Origin: Capronia americana
Lineage: Eukaryota > Ascomycota > Eurotiomycetes > Chaetothyriales > Herpotrichiellaceae
DNA length: 64,000 nucleotides
Reading direction: 5' to 3'
Assembly (NCBI GenBank): GCA_016110215.1
Contig: JADWQD010000007.1
Coordinates: 620,001-684,000 of the forward strand
Under the pieces are notes generated by a model. That model had not been told where the DNA came from and ran no database searches. It saw nothing but the letters and a program-made list of their open reading frames with translations. The position numbers and the translations under genes are program-made. This document shows, piece after piece, positions 1-11,603 of this stretch (positions are counted from its first letter, which is position 1; every line of letters starts with the position of its first letter).

Positions 1-424
1 CTGGTTCTCATCGAAAGGCGCGAGGCACGGCAGCTGGTAGTACTACCGAGTACGCACCTATAGTTTACCCATCCGTAGCGGAGAAGAGGCCTCCAACGCC
101 TAATAGAATTCATTCAGCTTTGACATGATTGTTGATGCAGTATGCCCAGGCTCGCCGGCGCCTAACCCCTTCGGCCATGTCTGCAACCCCTCGTGCCCCT
201 TCGACTGCCGAATAGCCGGAGTACGAGTAGTCGTTCTGAAAGACCAAAGAGAGAAGGTGTCTCTACTCGATTCTAGGTTGTATATGTACTTCGGCCAAGG
301 GCTCAATGCTCGAACATCCTAGCGGCACAACAGAGATTGAAGGCCTCCCAGATCTCTACCATGTCATAGTCTAACAATATTTCAGTCGTGTCAATTCAAG
401 CTCAGTCGACAAGGAGGGACTGGG
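1..424. other. Left edge, no supported gene
   Basis: Only short open frames of fewer than 90 codons on either strand, none recognisable. It lies downstream of the gamma-glutamyltransferase stop and probably contains its 3' UTR and the end of whatever gene lies off the window. Confidence 0.5.
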
Positions 425-2528
425 TCATATTGCCAGACCAGCGGAATTCATCTGTCGAGGCTCTAGAAGAAGAAAACACGTCGTTAGCATCCTGTCACCG
501 TAACCAGACCTGCGACGATATCGATCAGGACAGTACTTACCGCCGGCAGCCTCAAACGTTCCATTCGGTAGCCGTCGAATGCTCTGAGCAGAGCTTTGGC
601 CAGGGGCAATCCACGTCACATTATGTCCTCGGGATTTCATGAAAGCGACCGTCTCGTTGTCGTATGCATACTCGAATGCGACCTGGTTTGGAATCAGTTG
701 GTCGTGGAGGCGAGGCTGCGCCAATGCTTGGGGCGCCGTCATGTTTTGGTCTAGAACATGCACGAGGTTTTGGACCGTTGCTGTGATAATTCGAGACCCT
801 CCGGCAGCCCCGGTGATGTAGTATAGAGTTCCATTTGCCAACTCGACAATGGTTGGCGAGATTGAAGATAGCGGACGCTTGCCCGGCCGAATATAATTGG
901 AAGGACTGGGACTGATACACTGTCAGCTTTCAAGGCCTGTGGTCGGACAAAACAGGAACTAGGAAAATGCAGGCAAGCCGGGGACAGGGGTCAGGGAGTA
1001 CTCACACGTAGCCGAACGCGTTCGAAGATCCGGGGATGGAGAAGTCGTTCATTTCGTTGTTCATGATCACTCCGGTTTCTGGCACAAGGACTTGTGAGCC
1101 GAACAACAAGTTAATAGTTGTGGTGAGAGAGACAGCCATCCCCGACGCATCTGCAGTGACTACGTGAGACGTGCCCGGCGTCTCTAGCGATTCGATGCCG
1201 TCGGGATCATACGCCGAGATATTGAGAGTATTGAGGTCCGAGATCTTATTTCGGATGTAGCGTGCCGTTGCCTCTGAGAGCATGTCGTCTTGGTACGCCG
1301 ACAGATTGCCAACAAACGACGGGTCTCCAAGACTGGTTCGCTCCCCATAGCCAAATCTGATGGCTTCGTCCAATCTATGAGTGCTGAGGTTGAGCATTCC
1401 CGTATGAAAGAGGTCGGGGTACTGCTCCAGGATCTTGAGCACGGACAATGCCACCTCACCAGAGCTGGGAGCGCTGCAACTGAACAGCCGGTATCCGCGG
1501 TAGGTGATGTTTGCCGTCTCTCGGATGGCGACGGTGTAATTGCGCAGATCTTCCAATGTCATGGTTCCGTTCGCCGCCTGTACAGCTGCAATCGTGGCTT
1601 CTGCGATGGGTCCATTGTAGAAGACATCCGGCCCATTTTCCGCAATCGTCTCCAAAGTGTCGGCGTATCTCTTCCGGGTGATTGTATCGCCCATGCCCAG
1701 AAGAGTGCCATTCGGCGCAAAGTCAATAGCCCAATTAGGATCATCGACGAGGAAGTTTGGCACTGCTGCGGAGGCCATCCCCGATTTCATATACCTTACA
1801 AGATCCTCGGACACGTTCCAGCCTTCCCTCGCTGTCTTGATTGCCCCCTGCATGACGTGCTTCCATGGTAGCTTGCCATAATTCTGATGCAAATGCGCCA
1901 GGCCTCGTATCTCTCCCGGTACACCGCTGTTGAGGTTAGCGTGTGGGAATTTCCATACCCTCAGGATCCAAGGACGTACCTAGCTAATCCGCCGAAGATG
2001 CTCGCATTAGTATTATTGTTGTACATATCCTGAAAGGCAGCAGCGGGCGCCGTCTCTCGGAAGTCTATCACTTCGTAGCTCCCATTTGGACTGCGAACAA
2101 TCATGAATCCGCCACCGCCGATTCCGCTGTGAAACATTCCGACGACTCCAACGCAGAAGGTCGTGCCGACGAGCTTCAAGACGTTATAATGAGTTCTTTC
2201 TCATTCTTTTTGGGGTTGGGGGAGGGGGTGGCGCGGGGGGCTGCGCTGTTGCACTTACCGCATCAGCAGCATTTCCACCCTGTCGCAAGAGATCAATGCC
2301 AATCTCGCTGCATACGGTAGTCTCACTCGCCACAGCGCCTGTAGTGCCTGGCGCAGAGCTTTGGCGCACCGCGGGGAGAGGATTGGCTCCTGCCTGCTGA
2401 AACAGAGGCGGGATAACGAAGGCACACGCCAACTGTAGCAGCGACAACATGACGAACAGATACCCGGAAGCCTTGCAAGCCCACGCAGCGAACGAAGGAG
2501 AGGCGACGTTAATGAGTGACGAAGCCAT
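425..2528 (-). CDS. Gamma-glutamyltransferase (glutathione hydrolase)
   Basis: Cleaves the gamma-glutamyl bond of glutathione and transfers it to water or amino acids; N-terminal-nucleophile hydrolase, expected to self-process into two chains. I build five exons: 2528-2259, 2173-1980, 1926-1006, 911-541 and 462-425, giving 597 residues, the usual family length. A hydrophobic stretch at about residues 20-45 looks like a signal anchor. Family motifs follow in order: GGNAADA, SGIGGGGFM, HQNYGKLPW, then TSHVV, whose Thr (about residue 407) is the expected nucleophile and new N-terminus. The C-terminal part reads IRPGKRPLSSISPTIV and then GAAGGSRI, both diagnostic. The splice at 1005-912 is supported because it restores this IRPGKRPLSS motif. 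The last intron (540-463, 78 bp) is a multiple of three without a stop, so retention would only insert 26 residues. The exact donor and acceptor choices are inferred; the family call is firm. Confidence 0.93.
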
Positions 2529-3381
2529 CTTTGCGGTTTGCAGACCAGCTGCTCGTTAGTCCCGTCTAGGAAGTTCCGTAAAGAGCAGCCCCCCCCTGCA
2601 ATGCAACTGGAAAGCAGGACCCAGGAACAGGCCCTTATCAGACTCCTCCTCCAGTCAAGACGTAGCTCTGGCACGCCAGCCCAAAGCGTGTGCAACTTGA
2701 CGAGGACGGTGTAGTATCAGACGCTCGATATGACGCAACGGATCGGCCACGATGGCCGAGAATCCAGTTACTGCGAGTGCCTTCTGTTGCAGTGGGAGCC
2801 GAAGCACGCGAGCAGCCCTAGTCTTGCAGATCGGCAGCCAATGGCTTCGACGTGGGTGCGAGGATAGGTGCCAAAAGAGCGGAGGATCGTCCAGCCTCAC
2901 AAGAGTCGGAAACAAGAAGCGGAAACACAAAGACGAGTACGAGGGAGATTGAGATGACTTTGAATCACAAACAGAAGTGGTTGAAATCCGCCGCTGACAA
3001 GACATAGGGAGATGTACTCCGTAGCTACGTAGTCGATAAGTAGGTGCTTGGTACACCCACCGCCTCGAGAAATTTGTACATAAAGATAATACTGGATTGA
3101 TAACCGTCCACCTTCCCCGAGCCCGCGAGTCCCAATCCCCACGGTTATCGGCTGGGCACCACGGGTATCGGACGGATTTATCCGCATCTCGGTCTAGGAA
3201 CGAGACGGTTGACGGACGTGGCCTTCTGCGAGCCACACGCCTCAGACTGGACAGTCACCAAGCCTTCAACTGCTTCGGTACAGGAATGAGTTCGAAGCGG
3301 CATCGACGTCGACAGGTCGGTTGCATGGCGTTCCATTGGACAGCGATCTATAGCAGCCATATAGCCATGACTCTGTGCCCT
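2529..3381. other. Tandem intergenic region between ligase 3' end and GGT start
   Basis: Both flanking genes read on the minus strand, so this holds the ligase 3' UTR and the promoter and leader of the gamma-glutamyltransferase. Open frames on both strands reach 193 codons (minus, 3236-2655), but none resembles a known protein and there is no supporting start or splice context. I see no repeat or RNA gene. Confidence 0.5.
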
Positions 3382-5159
3382 CTACAGTTTAGAAGACCTT
3401 TCTCCCACATCCAACGACGACAATCCCGTCTTGTGAATCCCAAGCTGCTTCCTCAGGAGCTTGAAGGTTGGCGTGCGAGGCAGTTCGGTCACTTCAAATA
3501 CCCCCCCACGCAGCTTCTTGTATCCCGACACCTGACTGCCCACGGACCTTTCGATATCTTGTAGTGCTCGGACCTTCTCGCCCCGTGCCTTCAAATGCGC
3601 TTTGAGCACCACGTAGGCGGTGGGCAATTCGGTCATTTTTGCCGGGTCCCAGGTCCCTCCGACTGCAGCATCCAGAATCGACGGATGCGAGATGAGGTGG
3701 GCTTCGAGCTCGGTCGGCGAAACTTGGAAGCCGTTGTATTTGATAAGCTCCTTCGTCCTTCCCACAACCTGGAGATGGCCCTCTGGGGAAATGGTACACA
3801 CGTCGCCCGTGTTGTACCATCCAGCTTCGTCGAAAGCGGCTCGATTCGCTTCGGGATTGTCAACGTAACCGGCCGCCATATTGGGCCCTTTGAGCCAAAG
3901 CTCTCCCGACCCACCCTCTGGAGCATCATCACCGTTCTCGAGCCTCAGCGAGCACAGAATATTTGGCAGGATCGTCCCGGTCTTGCCCAGCGGCATAGCC
4001 TCTCGGATTTTCTGCCACGCAACGTATGGGGCAGCCTCCGTCATTCCATATAAACTCACCGTCTTCCAGTTGCCTTTTCGCAGAAATCTATCGTAATCGT
4101 CCTGCTTCAGAGGCAAGGCTCCGCAGGTCATGTGCTTGATACTTGAGAAGTCGTATCGTTCGACCAAGTCTGTCGTCGCGATAGTCAAGGCACCGCTCGG
4201 ACTGATTTGCGCCGCTGTGGCCCTCGTCCGTTGGATGGTTTTCGCGAAGGCCTCAATATCGTATGACGCCATGATGATGTGCTCCATCCCAGTCCACGGT
4301 CCCAGGAAGAGCGGGATTGTCGCTAGCAAATCTTCGTTAGCAGAGTCCGGAACGGCCACCAATCCCACGACAATGATCTGCATCATGGGACCAGTTGTCA
4401 ACGAGGCTCAAACTCACTGTTCGCGATGTGCACAAACGGCGTGTAGGAGACCACTCTCTCCTCTGGAGACCAGTGCTCTGGGTCATGCGCCCACATCTGC
4501 AACACATTCGCAACATAATTGTATTGCGAGAGTCCCACCCCTTTTGGATTGCCCGTCGTCCCCGATGAGAGGTGGATTGACGCAAGTCTCTTTCGGGTGT
4601 CTTCATAGTGAGGCACTGATAATGGCTTGGGGGCCTTGAAATCAGCGAATAAGCTTCGGAACCCTTTGACGGGAGATCCGATGGCGGTCAACAATTCTGG
4701 TGGTTTGAAGTCCGAGCAACCTTGGCCGGCCAGTTTGACCGCATCTATTACCTGCGGGACGACCTCCGAGTACACGATCAGGAAAGCAGGCTTCGAGACA
4801 GTGAGCGCATGTGCTATCTCTCCCACCTTCAGCTGATGATTTATTGGACAGAACACACCACCCAACCACAGCACAGCATGGACTGCTTCCAGGTAGGCAA
4901 CACTGTTCGGCAGGATGACTCCCCAGCGGCTTTGATCTTCTGGTCTATAATGCTGCGCCAGGCCTGCTGCGAGGCAGCCGGCGGTCAAGCGAAGCTGGCC
5001 GATTGTGAGGGTGCGGTGTTCGGCATCGTCCTGAGCGATGACATGGTCAGATGGCAACGCCGGTGAGCGAGCACCAGCAAGGAGCAGTTCTGTAAGATTG
5101 AGATCTGTCGGAATGTCGATGGCAGGATCCTTGGACTTGTATATCTTCATTTCGACCAC
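3382..5159 (-). CDS. Peroxisomal acyl/aryl-CoA ligase (4-coumarate-CoA ligase-like)
   Basis: ANL-superfamily adenylate-forming enzyme that activates a carboxylic acid through an acyl-AMP to a CoA thioester. Two exons, 5159-4418 and 4322-3382, give 560 residues, typical for the family. The N-terminus KIYKSKDPAIDIPTDLNLTE resembles fungal 4CL-like ligases. Visible motifs are the phosphate-binding loop SSGTTGNPKGV, YGMTEAAPY, the adenosine/ribose region TGDVCTISPEGHLQVVGRTK and the hinge KYNGFQVSPTELEA. The protein ends in SKL, a canonical peroxisomal import signal (PTS1), so it probably acts in peroxisomes on a fatty, aryl or side-chain acid; the substrate cannot be read from sequence. The single intron (4417-4323, 95 bp) has GTGAGT, a GCTAAC branch site and TTGCTAG; it joins HIAN to TTIPLFLG in frame. 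No secondary-metabolite core gene lies nearby, so a catabolic role is as likely as a biosynthetic one. Confidence 0.9.
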
Positions 5160-7659
5160 TGGGGACCTTGCTCAATACTCACGAAACTTCTGACCCTCTA
5201 CCCGAGTGCCTTGCACAGCTGATCTAACAATAGTCGCGAGGGGAGAAGCACAGTCTGATCATTTGGTTTGGCATGCCCAACGACCAATTCTGGAGTCCCT
5301 CATAGCCAAGCGAAGGCTCTGAAGGTGTAGCCTCGGTTGCTACCGCAAACCCGAAGCCGAAGCAGTGTGCCATCGAAAAAACAAGCCTCGGGTCCCCGCA
5401 ATTGGAGGGCGATACTATTGTGTATGTACTCGTAGTAGCGAGAACAGATAATATGCATACGTAGAAGTTGTGTGGAGCTAGGAATGTTAGCCGTAGAAGC
5501 GACTCTGGCTCCTGTCTTGCTGGGTCAAGCACAAACAAAATTCTTTGACTGGACGACACAGGCGCAAGACTGGGATCGACGTCCCCCCGGATGAAGATCG
5601 TCTAAATCGACTCTCCAGTGACACGATAGTCGTGCCAGGTAATCATTGGTAGCCCTCTTCTTCGTTGCGCATCTATTGATCAAGAGAGATGTGTCGGATG
5701 TTGTGAGACGATGATTTCGCACATTCCAGGTACAACATATGCTCCGACGCAGAATGGACTTGGGCGGAGTCTGTGACGTGGCCACTGCTTTCTCTTCGAG
5801 CGATGTGAAACACATTCCAGAGCGCCAGTCGTCAATCATTGGAGGAAGAATGTGCCATGGCGTCCTGCTATTACTGTGTATGATGTCCGAGCACAGAGTT
5901 CTCCTCGTATCGACATTACCGCATTTCTCCATTGAGCAAATGAGGCGCCGTGTCCCCAGTAATCGACGTTTACGAGGTACCTGAGTGACAGAAAGGGTTC
6001 AGTTTCCGCCGGAGAATTTCGATGTCGACATGCCCCATCCACCTGTGATTATTGGCAGTGAGACACAGGAAGCGAGCCAGTGCGAGCATTGCCGACTTAG
6101 CCGGAGCGAAGCTCTTTGGTGATGTCAACGGCGTCACATGGCGTCCAGGGCTTTTGGGTGCCACTGCAGGTGGCAGAAGCCTAGAACCTTTGATGGGCAT
6201 GAGATCTACCGGATTCATCAAGTCGCACCCCGAGGCACTCCCCTTGGAAAGCCCCTTGCAGAGGTTTCCAGATCTGATTTGCTTTGGGCTTGATCAAGCT
6301 GTGATATAGTGCCGGTGGTGCTACTTGCGTCAAGGTGAGTTGCTCCTCACCAGGAATGTAGGGCAACTGCTGTCCTAGCCCCGTACGACAACTGCGACAC
6401 CGCGAGGGCATCGAAGGCTCTGCAGCCCAATAAAGGACGAGTATGCAGGGTCTTTGCACAGTGGATGTGGTCTATCCAGGCCTAGACTCCCGCCACGGTT
6501 GCGCATGTCCAACGACATGTCTCCACTGCGCTCCTGTTCAGAATCGACCCGGACGCTCTCATTGCTCTCAGACTCTCTGGAACATACATGCTGACGCCTG
6601 CGAGGGTATCTCCCGGAGAAGGATGCCACCGCGTCATGCAGCATGCAGTGCGTTATTTAAACTTCAGTCTGCCGTGGACCAACGTCTAGACCTTCGCGTA
6701 GTGATCGCACTTTGCTATGAGCGACTTCAGGAGACTGCTTGTCGTTGGTACTTCAGGTCAAACAGATGCCCTTTTCCTTTCCACTCAACAGTGGGAAAGG
6801 GAAGTGCTTGCAGTGCATTCTTGGGTGCCTTGTAGAGTTGCATTCGGATGGCGCTGCGCCCGAATACGCTGCTGACTTGGGCTGAGGGCTCAAGTCGCGG
6901 GCAGCTGTGCGCCTCCTGTAGCAGATCCTCTTCAGAGTTGGCCATGGATGTACCCGTAAACTCGTGCACTAGAGCACTCGATAGGGCACGCGTAGAGACG
7001 AAGGAAATCCTGTTCCGGCCTTGTGTAATGGATCGACAGTCCTTGCGGACATCGACCCTTTACTCGCGCTCGGCTCCTTGAGAAGAACACACGACGCTAC
7101 TGGGGTCCGGGTGGAAATAAACATAACCAGTCCCGCCGCACGGTCTTTGGCCTGACCTGGTGGCACGCACCCCTAAGTACCCAGTACTCGCACTTCATAT
7201 CTGCCCGGTACGAGTAATCTTCAGGCGGGTTGGCGCACGCTTCAGCCTCCGCCCAACGTTGCATCCTGCCTTGGCTCCCTGTCTTCCAGCTGCGTCCCGC
7301 TACGAAACGTTTCTTCCCCCCTTCTCCATTCACATCTTGAGCTTACTACTCACTTTTCGCCAGCGGCCCGTCAGTCGATATTTTCAGGCTCTCTCTCTCC
7401 TCGACCGCCTGCCGCTAGCCTGCCGTTTCCCGTCCCTGGCTCGTCTGCGTTCTAGACTCCCACATCGCACCGGGCTCCCTCCTGACAAATCGAGCTTGGC
7501 TATATCGGACTACAAACAACTTCACGACCGATGAAGGCCTTTGTGGCCTCGCGACATCCTCATCGTACAACGCCTGTGACCGACGCACAACCCAGATGTT
7601 GACGAGATCGGACATTGCATACAGCATATGAGAGCTGTGTGTGAGGGAGGAAAAAAGCA
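5160..7659. other. Gene-poor 2.5 kb upstream of the histidine kinase
   Basis: No confident gene. The left part must carry the ligase promoter and the right part the promoter and leader of the histidine kinase; 7200-7480 is rich in C and T, as fungal leaders often are. Several minus-strand open frames (6969-6727, 6644-6375, 6459-6181, 6221-5970, 5932-5525) of 80-135 codons lie in a row and could be exons of an unrecognised spliced gene, but I find no known motif in any of them and could not link them convincingly. Confidence 0.45.
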
Positions 7660-10356
7660 ATGGCAGTAATGGCTCAACAACCTCCTAGAATTGATCCGTT
7701 CATACCTCTCATCGAACGACAGTCCTTGTGCCTTCCCAGCGTTCGACCCGGTGTGCCTACACAATATGGAGAAGATGGGTTCCTTCAGAATCTGGCGAGA
7801 CACTTTCCCTCGGCGGAAAACAATGCTCTAGAGAAGGCGGTGCAGTTGAAGAGGGAACTGAAAACGGCCGACTCGGAAACCTTTTGGAAGAAGCTTATGG
7901 AGGGTATGACCGAGATCTGCCATGCCCAATACGGATTCGTCGCGAAAAGAGTACTGGCCGATGACCACCATTCAGCAGTCGAGATGCCGCCGTTTGGCGA
8001 GTCAGGGTCGTGCCTCCTAGGTGTCGCTTTCTACTACAACGATGGGGACGAGCAGAAAGCCATGCACCGGGACTACAACTATCTTGCCTGGGGGTCTCCT
8101 TGTTCCTATATGAAGCACGACAAGGTCTTCCTCATTCCCGAACACATGAGCTCCTTCATCACACACAATCCAAACGCCCTACCGTTCCCGGCGGAAGGCT
8201 ACATCGGCATTCCGCTATTTGCCGATGGCAAGTGCTTCGCCCATTTCGGTATGATGTGGACGCAAGAAGGCCTGGACCGGCGACAGACGACATGGAGCTT
8301 TACGGAACTTCTTCTACATTCCCTGGAAGATGTCATCGTTGAGCGTCTCCTGACTGGCCAGGGATTTGCAAAATCCCAAACGCGCACGGCTGCCAAAACT
8401 CGGCCGACCCATGTGATCCCCCGTGAAGCGATCACGCCAGGGACCCAGTCGTTGAAGCCATACGCCAAGAACCTGTCACATGAGCTGCGGACACCAATGC
8501 AGGGCGTGGTGGGAATGCTAGATGTCATGCATGCGACGGTGCAGGAACAGATCGAAATCGTCTCCGATGCGGCAGCCCGCCGGGCATTCCGGAGCCTCAG
8601 AGAGAATATCGAAGCAATTCAGGACAGTGCCAAACGGGCCGTTGAGGCTGCCGACAACGTCGTGCATGCCTATGACATGAATATGCAGATCCCCGATACT
8701 CCTTCTAACGACAAAGAGTCGCCGGCTCCAGGGTCCACCGGCTACTTCGACTACAAACCATCGCGGCTGATCGAAGGCAGCGACATACAGCTCAGTACGT
8801 ACAAGCGAAGACGAAGCAGTCCCACATCGTGGCACTTCGGAAATGCCACCAAGATCCGGCAACTCGCACCATCGAAGGGTATTGACGTGTCACCGAAGAG
8901 CAACACGCCAAGGTTTCCTCCTTCCCAAATACTAACGCCACAGACACTCGGCTCCGACGGTCGCATCCCGACCATTTCCACACCAACGCCAGGAGACATA
9001 ACCCCCGGCGACCTGAACACACCTTCCTCCAAATTGTTATCGGTGGATGGCGATGCACTTCCAACACCCGGGTTGAAACACTGTAGAATTCGGGAGCTGA
9101 TACCGACGGTGATTTATGAGTCTCTGCGGGTCGGCGGCAGACCGGATTCTGCTATTGGCGAACCCATCGATTTTGGAGAACGGATTGTGGTCAGATCGCG
9201 ATCGTCGAATGGCCATACCTCGCAGAAGACGATCGAGTGGTCGGTAGCTCCAGATGTCCCGGAAACGCTCTATGCCGATGAGCGAGACTTGACCAAGCTG
9301 GTGTCGGCTATCTGCCTCAACGCCATTAAGTTTACAGAAGATGGATATATCGTCCTGCGTGCCCGACTCTCCAAAAGTCAGAAGTTTCTGGTGATCAACT
9401 GCAAAGATACGGGCGACGGCATCCCGGAGGATTTCCAGCCAGAGTTGTTTAAGCCATTCTCGCGGGAGGACGATTCCCTGACGCGGACCAAGGAAGGTCT
9501 CGGTTTAGGTCTTTTAGTCGCGAAGGGATTGGCACGGCGACTCGGCGGTGATATTGTTCTCGTCGCATCTGAGGTTTCTGGTCCGAACAAAGGGTCTGAA
9601 TTTGAGATCAAAATACCCTTCGAACCCGGCGAAGGTAACAATAGTCGCTCTGGTACTCCTCACAGCCGAACTCCAGAAATATCGAAAGGCGCGTCTCAGC
9701 CAGCGACCTCCTTAGCAGTACCGCAGTTGTCACCTGGCGCGCCGAAGAGTCCCAGACCGTCACAGATACATATGCCTTCTATTGAGGAACACCCTTCTTC
9801 TGGACCCCGCACTCCGGCCCTGACCAGTCCTTTTAGGAGAGACACGATCGATCGCTTCCTTGCACAAAAACACCCCCTCACCTTCTTGGTTGCCGAAGAC
9901 AACAAGATCAACAGAAAGCTACTCGTCAATATGCTTGGGAAGCTCGGATACAAGGATATCCACGAAGCGTTCGACGGCAGGGAAGCGGTGAGGATCATGC
10001 GCGAACTGCATGCGATGGAGAGAGAATGCGCCAAATCGAAAGGCAAACGGCCTGCTAGGAAAGTGGACGTCATACTGATGGACCTTTGGATGCCCGAAAT
10101 GGATGGGTATCAGGCCACGGAAAACATTTTGGAGATGTTCCAGCAGCCTCCAGATGCAGAGGCGCAGGACCACAGCCCCGTGGCTCCTCCCATTGTGCTG
10201 GCTGTCAGCGCCGATGTCACAGACGAAGCTATCGATCGGGCGACCAAAACAGGCATGGAAGGGTTCATGACGAAGCCGTACAAGTTGGCCGATTTGCAGA
10301 AACTGATTGTCGAATTTTGTGTCCGCAGCGAAGGCGTTGCTGCAACGGCGGCTTGA
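7660..10356 (+). CDS. Hybrid histidine kinase with C-terminal receiver
   Basis: Two-component sensor that autophosphorylates on His and passes phosphate to its own receiver Asp, normally feeding a phosphorelay through a Ypd1-type protein. Uninterrupted frame of 898 residues. The N-terminal ~240 residues look like a GAF-type sensory domain (EGYIGIPLFADGKCFAHFGM). The dimerisation/phosphoacceptor helix reads NLSHELRTPMQGVVGMLDVM with H274. An insert of roughly 200 residues rich in Ser, Pro and Thr separates it from the ATPase domain: N-box NAIKF around residue 554, then DTGDGIPEDF and GLGLGLLVAKGLARRLGG. The receiver begins about residue 740 with acidic E746/D747, phosphoacceptor D808 in ILMDLWMPEMDGY, and the conserved Lys in FMTKPYK. 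There are no transmembrane segments, so the sensor is cytosolic. The long Ser/Pro-rich insert is unusual. I do not assign a fungal HHK class. Confidence 0.93.
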   Translation: MAVMAQQPPRIDPFIPLIERQSLCLPSVRPGVPTQYGEDGFLQNLARHFPSAENNALEKAVQLKRELKTADSETFWKKLMEGMTEICHAQYGFVAKRVLADDHHSAVEMPPFGESGSCLLGVAFYYNDGDEQKAMHRDYNYLAWGSPCSYMKHDKVFLIPEHMSSFITHNPNALPFPAEGYIGIPLFADGKCFAHFGMMWTQEGLDRRQTTWSFTELLLHSLEDVIVERLLTGQGFAKSQTRTAAKTRPTHVIPREAITPGTQSLKPYAKNLSHELRTPMQGVVGMLDVMHATVQEQIEIVSDAAARRAFRSLRENIEAIQDSAKRAVEAADNVVHAYDMNMQIPDTPSNDKESPAPGSTGYFDYKPSRLIEGSDIQLSTYKRRRSSPTSWHFGNATKIRQLAPSKGIDVSPKSNTPRFPPSQILTPQTLGSDGRIPTISTPTPGDITPGDLNTPSSKLLSVDGDALPTPGLKHCRIRELIPTVIYESLRVGGRPDSAIGEPIDFGERIVVRSRSSNGHTSQKTIEWSVAPDVPETLYADERDLTKLVSAICLNAIKFTEDGYIVLRARLSKSQKFLVINCKDTGDGIPEDFQPELFKPFSREDDSLTRTKEGLGLGLLVAKGLARRLGGDIVLVASEVSGPNKGSEFEIKIPFEPGEGNNSRSGTPHSRTPEISKGASQPATSLAVPQLSPGAPKSPRPSQIHMPSIEEHPSSGPRTPALTSPFRRDTIDRFLAQKHPLTFLVAEDNKINRKLLVNMLGKLGYKDIHEAFDGREAVRIMRELHAMERECAKSKGKRPARKVDVILMDLWMPEMDGYQATENILEMFQQPPDAEAQDHSPVAPPIVLAVSADVTDEAIDRATKTGMEGFMTKPYKLADLQKLIVEFCVRSEGVAATAA

Positions 10357-10799
10357 TTGAGGGCATTGATATAGAGCCTCGAGCTTGCTAGGGTCGTCGT
10401 TTCGATGATCTTGTACAGATTTATGAGACGTATCGTCTCACGATTACCACGACGATACAATATGATACCCATTTACGAAGACTTTACCTCCTGTGGTAAA
10501 TGGGGTTCTTGCTGAGTGCGTGGAGCTTCCTCGCCGAGCATACGCCGGTGCTACATCGACGGTTTTTGTCTTCGATCGTGACGGGGGAGCTCTCGTCGAT
10601 GTGACATTGGAAGATTGGTGACCATCCAGATGAACATGAAGGGTACAAGGTAATTTGAGGCAGTACTCGCATAGGCAAGCTGGGCCTCCAGCTGCGACCG
10701 AATTCGCCTGCGCCTACATCTATCCCCCATCCTTCTGAGACCACCATCCAGCATCAACGCACGTGAGAGGTCTTACGCTTCCCTGAGCTTAGATTTGCT
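10357..10799. other. Convergent 3' region between histidine kinase and copper transporter
   Basis: Holds the 3' UTRs of two converging genes. Short open frames only; nothing else seen. Confidence 0.5.
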
Positions 10800-11576
10800 T
10801 TACCCACAGCAAACAGTTGGCTCCTCGATACTCCGACCTGTCGACGCCGCCAACATCCCGCCAACGGGCACTCTCTGCACCATCCAGTCGCAGAGGAACT
10901 TGCCTAGCCCCGCCCCGATAAATATGCTGATGATGATATATCCATTGAAGTACATTGCTAGAGTACGCGGCCGGTCAGCGGTCGCGTGACAATCAAGGGT
11001 CCCAACTCACCAAGCAGCATGATGATGTACGCAACTCCGAACGTGACGCCGTGGATGACCGCCCTAATAAGCTGCTGAAGAGGTGTTGCCCGGAAGATCA
11101 CAAACTGAGGCTCAGAGACGCGGCCCTCAGAACCGTTGAGTGTCTTGAAGTCCGCTGCACGCGCGGCCACGGTGCGCTGGAATTGTGCAAGGATGGCGGC
11201 GTCATACTCCTTCCCAACTCGCCGCATAAACTCCATGCTGACGGCGAGTAGCGCGACACCTATGCAAGAAGCAGCGAATGCCCCTTCAGAACGGACGTGC
11301 CAGCTTGAAGCGAGGAAGCCTGTAACCGCGTCAATGGACAATTCTTGACTTCAGCGAGTGCGGAACAGACAGGCATCGATGGTGTACCAGTTCCAGAGCA
11401 TCTGATTGATTGATCAGCACAGCCGATACTATCGCCGCCACAGGACCTACCGAGATCTTGCACGAGCCTCCCATATCCATCCCGCCCATGCTCATCGCGG
11501 ACGACGTGGCCGCCGGTGCCGCAGCAGTGCTGGATGCCGTTGACATAGTCATGCTTGCCATACTCGACATGTCCAT
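10800..11576 (-). CDS. Ctr-family high-affinity copper transporter
   Basis: Trimeric plasma-membrane (or vacuolar) Cu(I) channel. Four exons: 11576-11451, 11401-11371, 11319-11011 and 10957-10800, giving 198 residues from the MDMSSM start; an in-frame ATG nine codons upstream (11603) is an alternative. The N-terminus has Met-rich copper-binding motifs (MDMSSMASMTM, MSMGGMDMGG) followed by GGSCKIS. The second exon is only 31 nt and encodes the start of TM1 (MLWNWYTIDAC), joining FLASSWH in exon 3. TM2 contains the selectivity motif MxxxM (MLLAM) and TM3 contains GxxxG (GAGLGKF). The protein ends TVCCG, the Cys-Cys tail common in fungal Ctr proteins. The donor of the second intron is GTCTGT, a weak match, but no other splice keeps the family sequence. 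It is divergent from the metalloreductase at 12243, which would supply Cu(I). Confidence 0.92.
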
Positions 11577-11603
11577 TCTGATCGAAATGATCTCTGCTGG
11601 CAA

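Noticed and set aside
1927..2258. Apparent breaks in the gamma-glutamyltransferase suggesting a pseudogene
   Set aside because: Two introns (2258-2174 and 1979-1927) with consensus signals restore the motifs, and all catalytic elements are intact.
2655..3564. Open frames of 155-193 codons on both strands
   Set aside because: Arg/Ser-rich chance translations in a tandem intergenic region, with no motif.
4323..4417. Apparent frameshift in the acyl-CoA ligase
   Set aside because: A 95-bp intron with good donor, branch site and acceptor joins the two frames and restores continuity.
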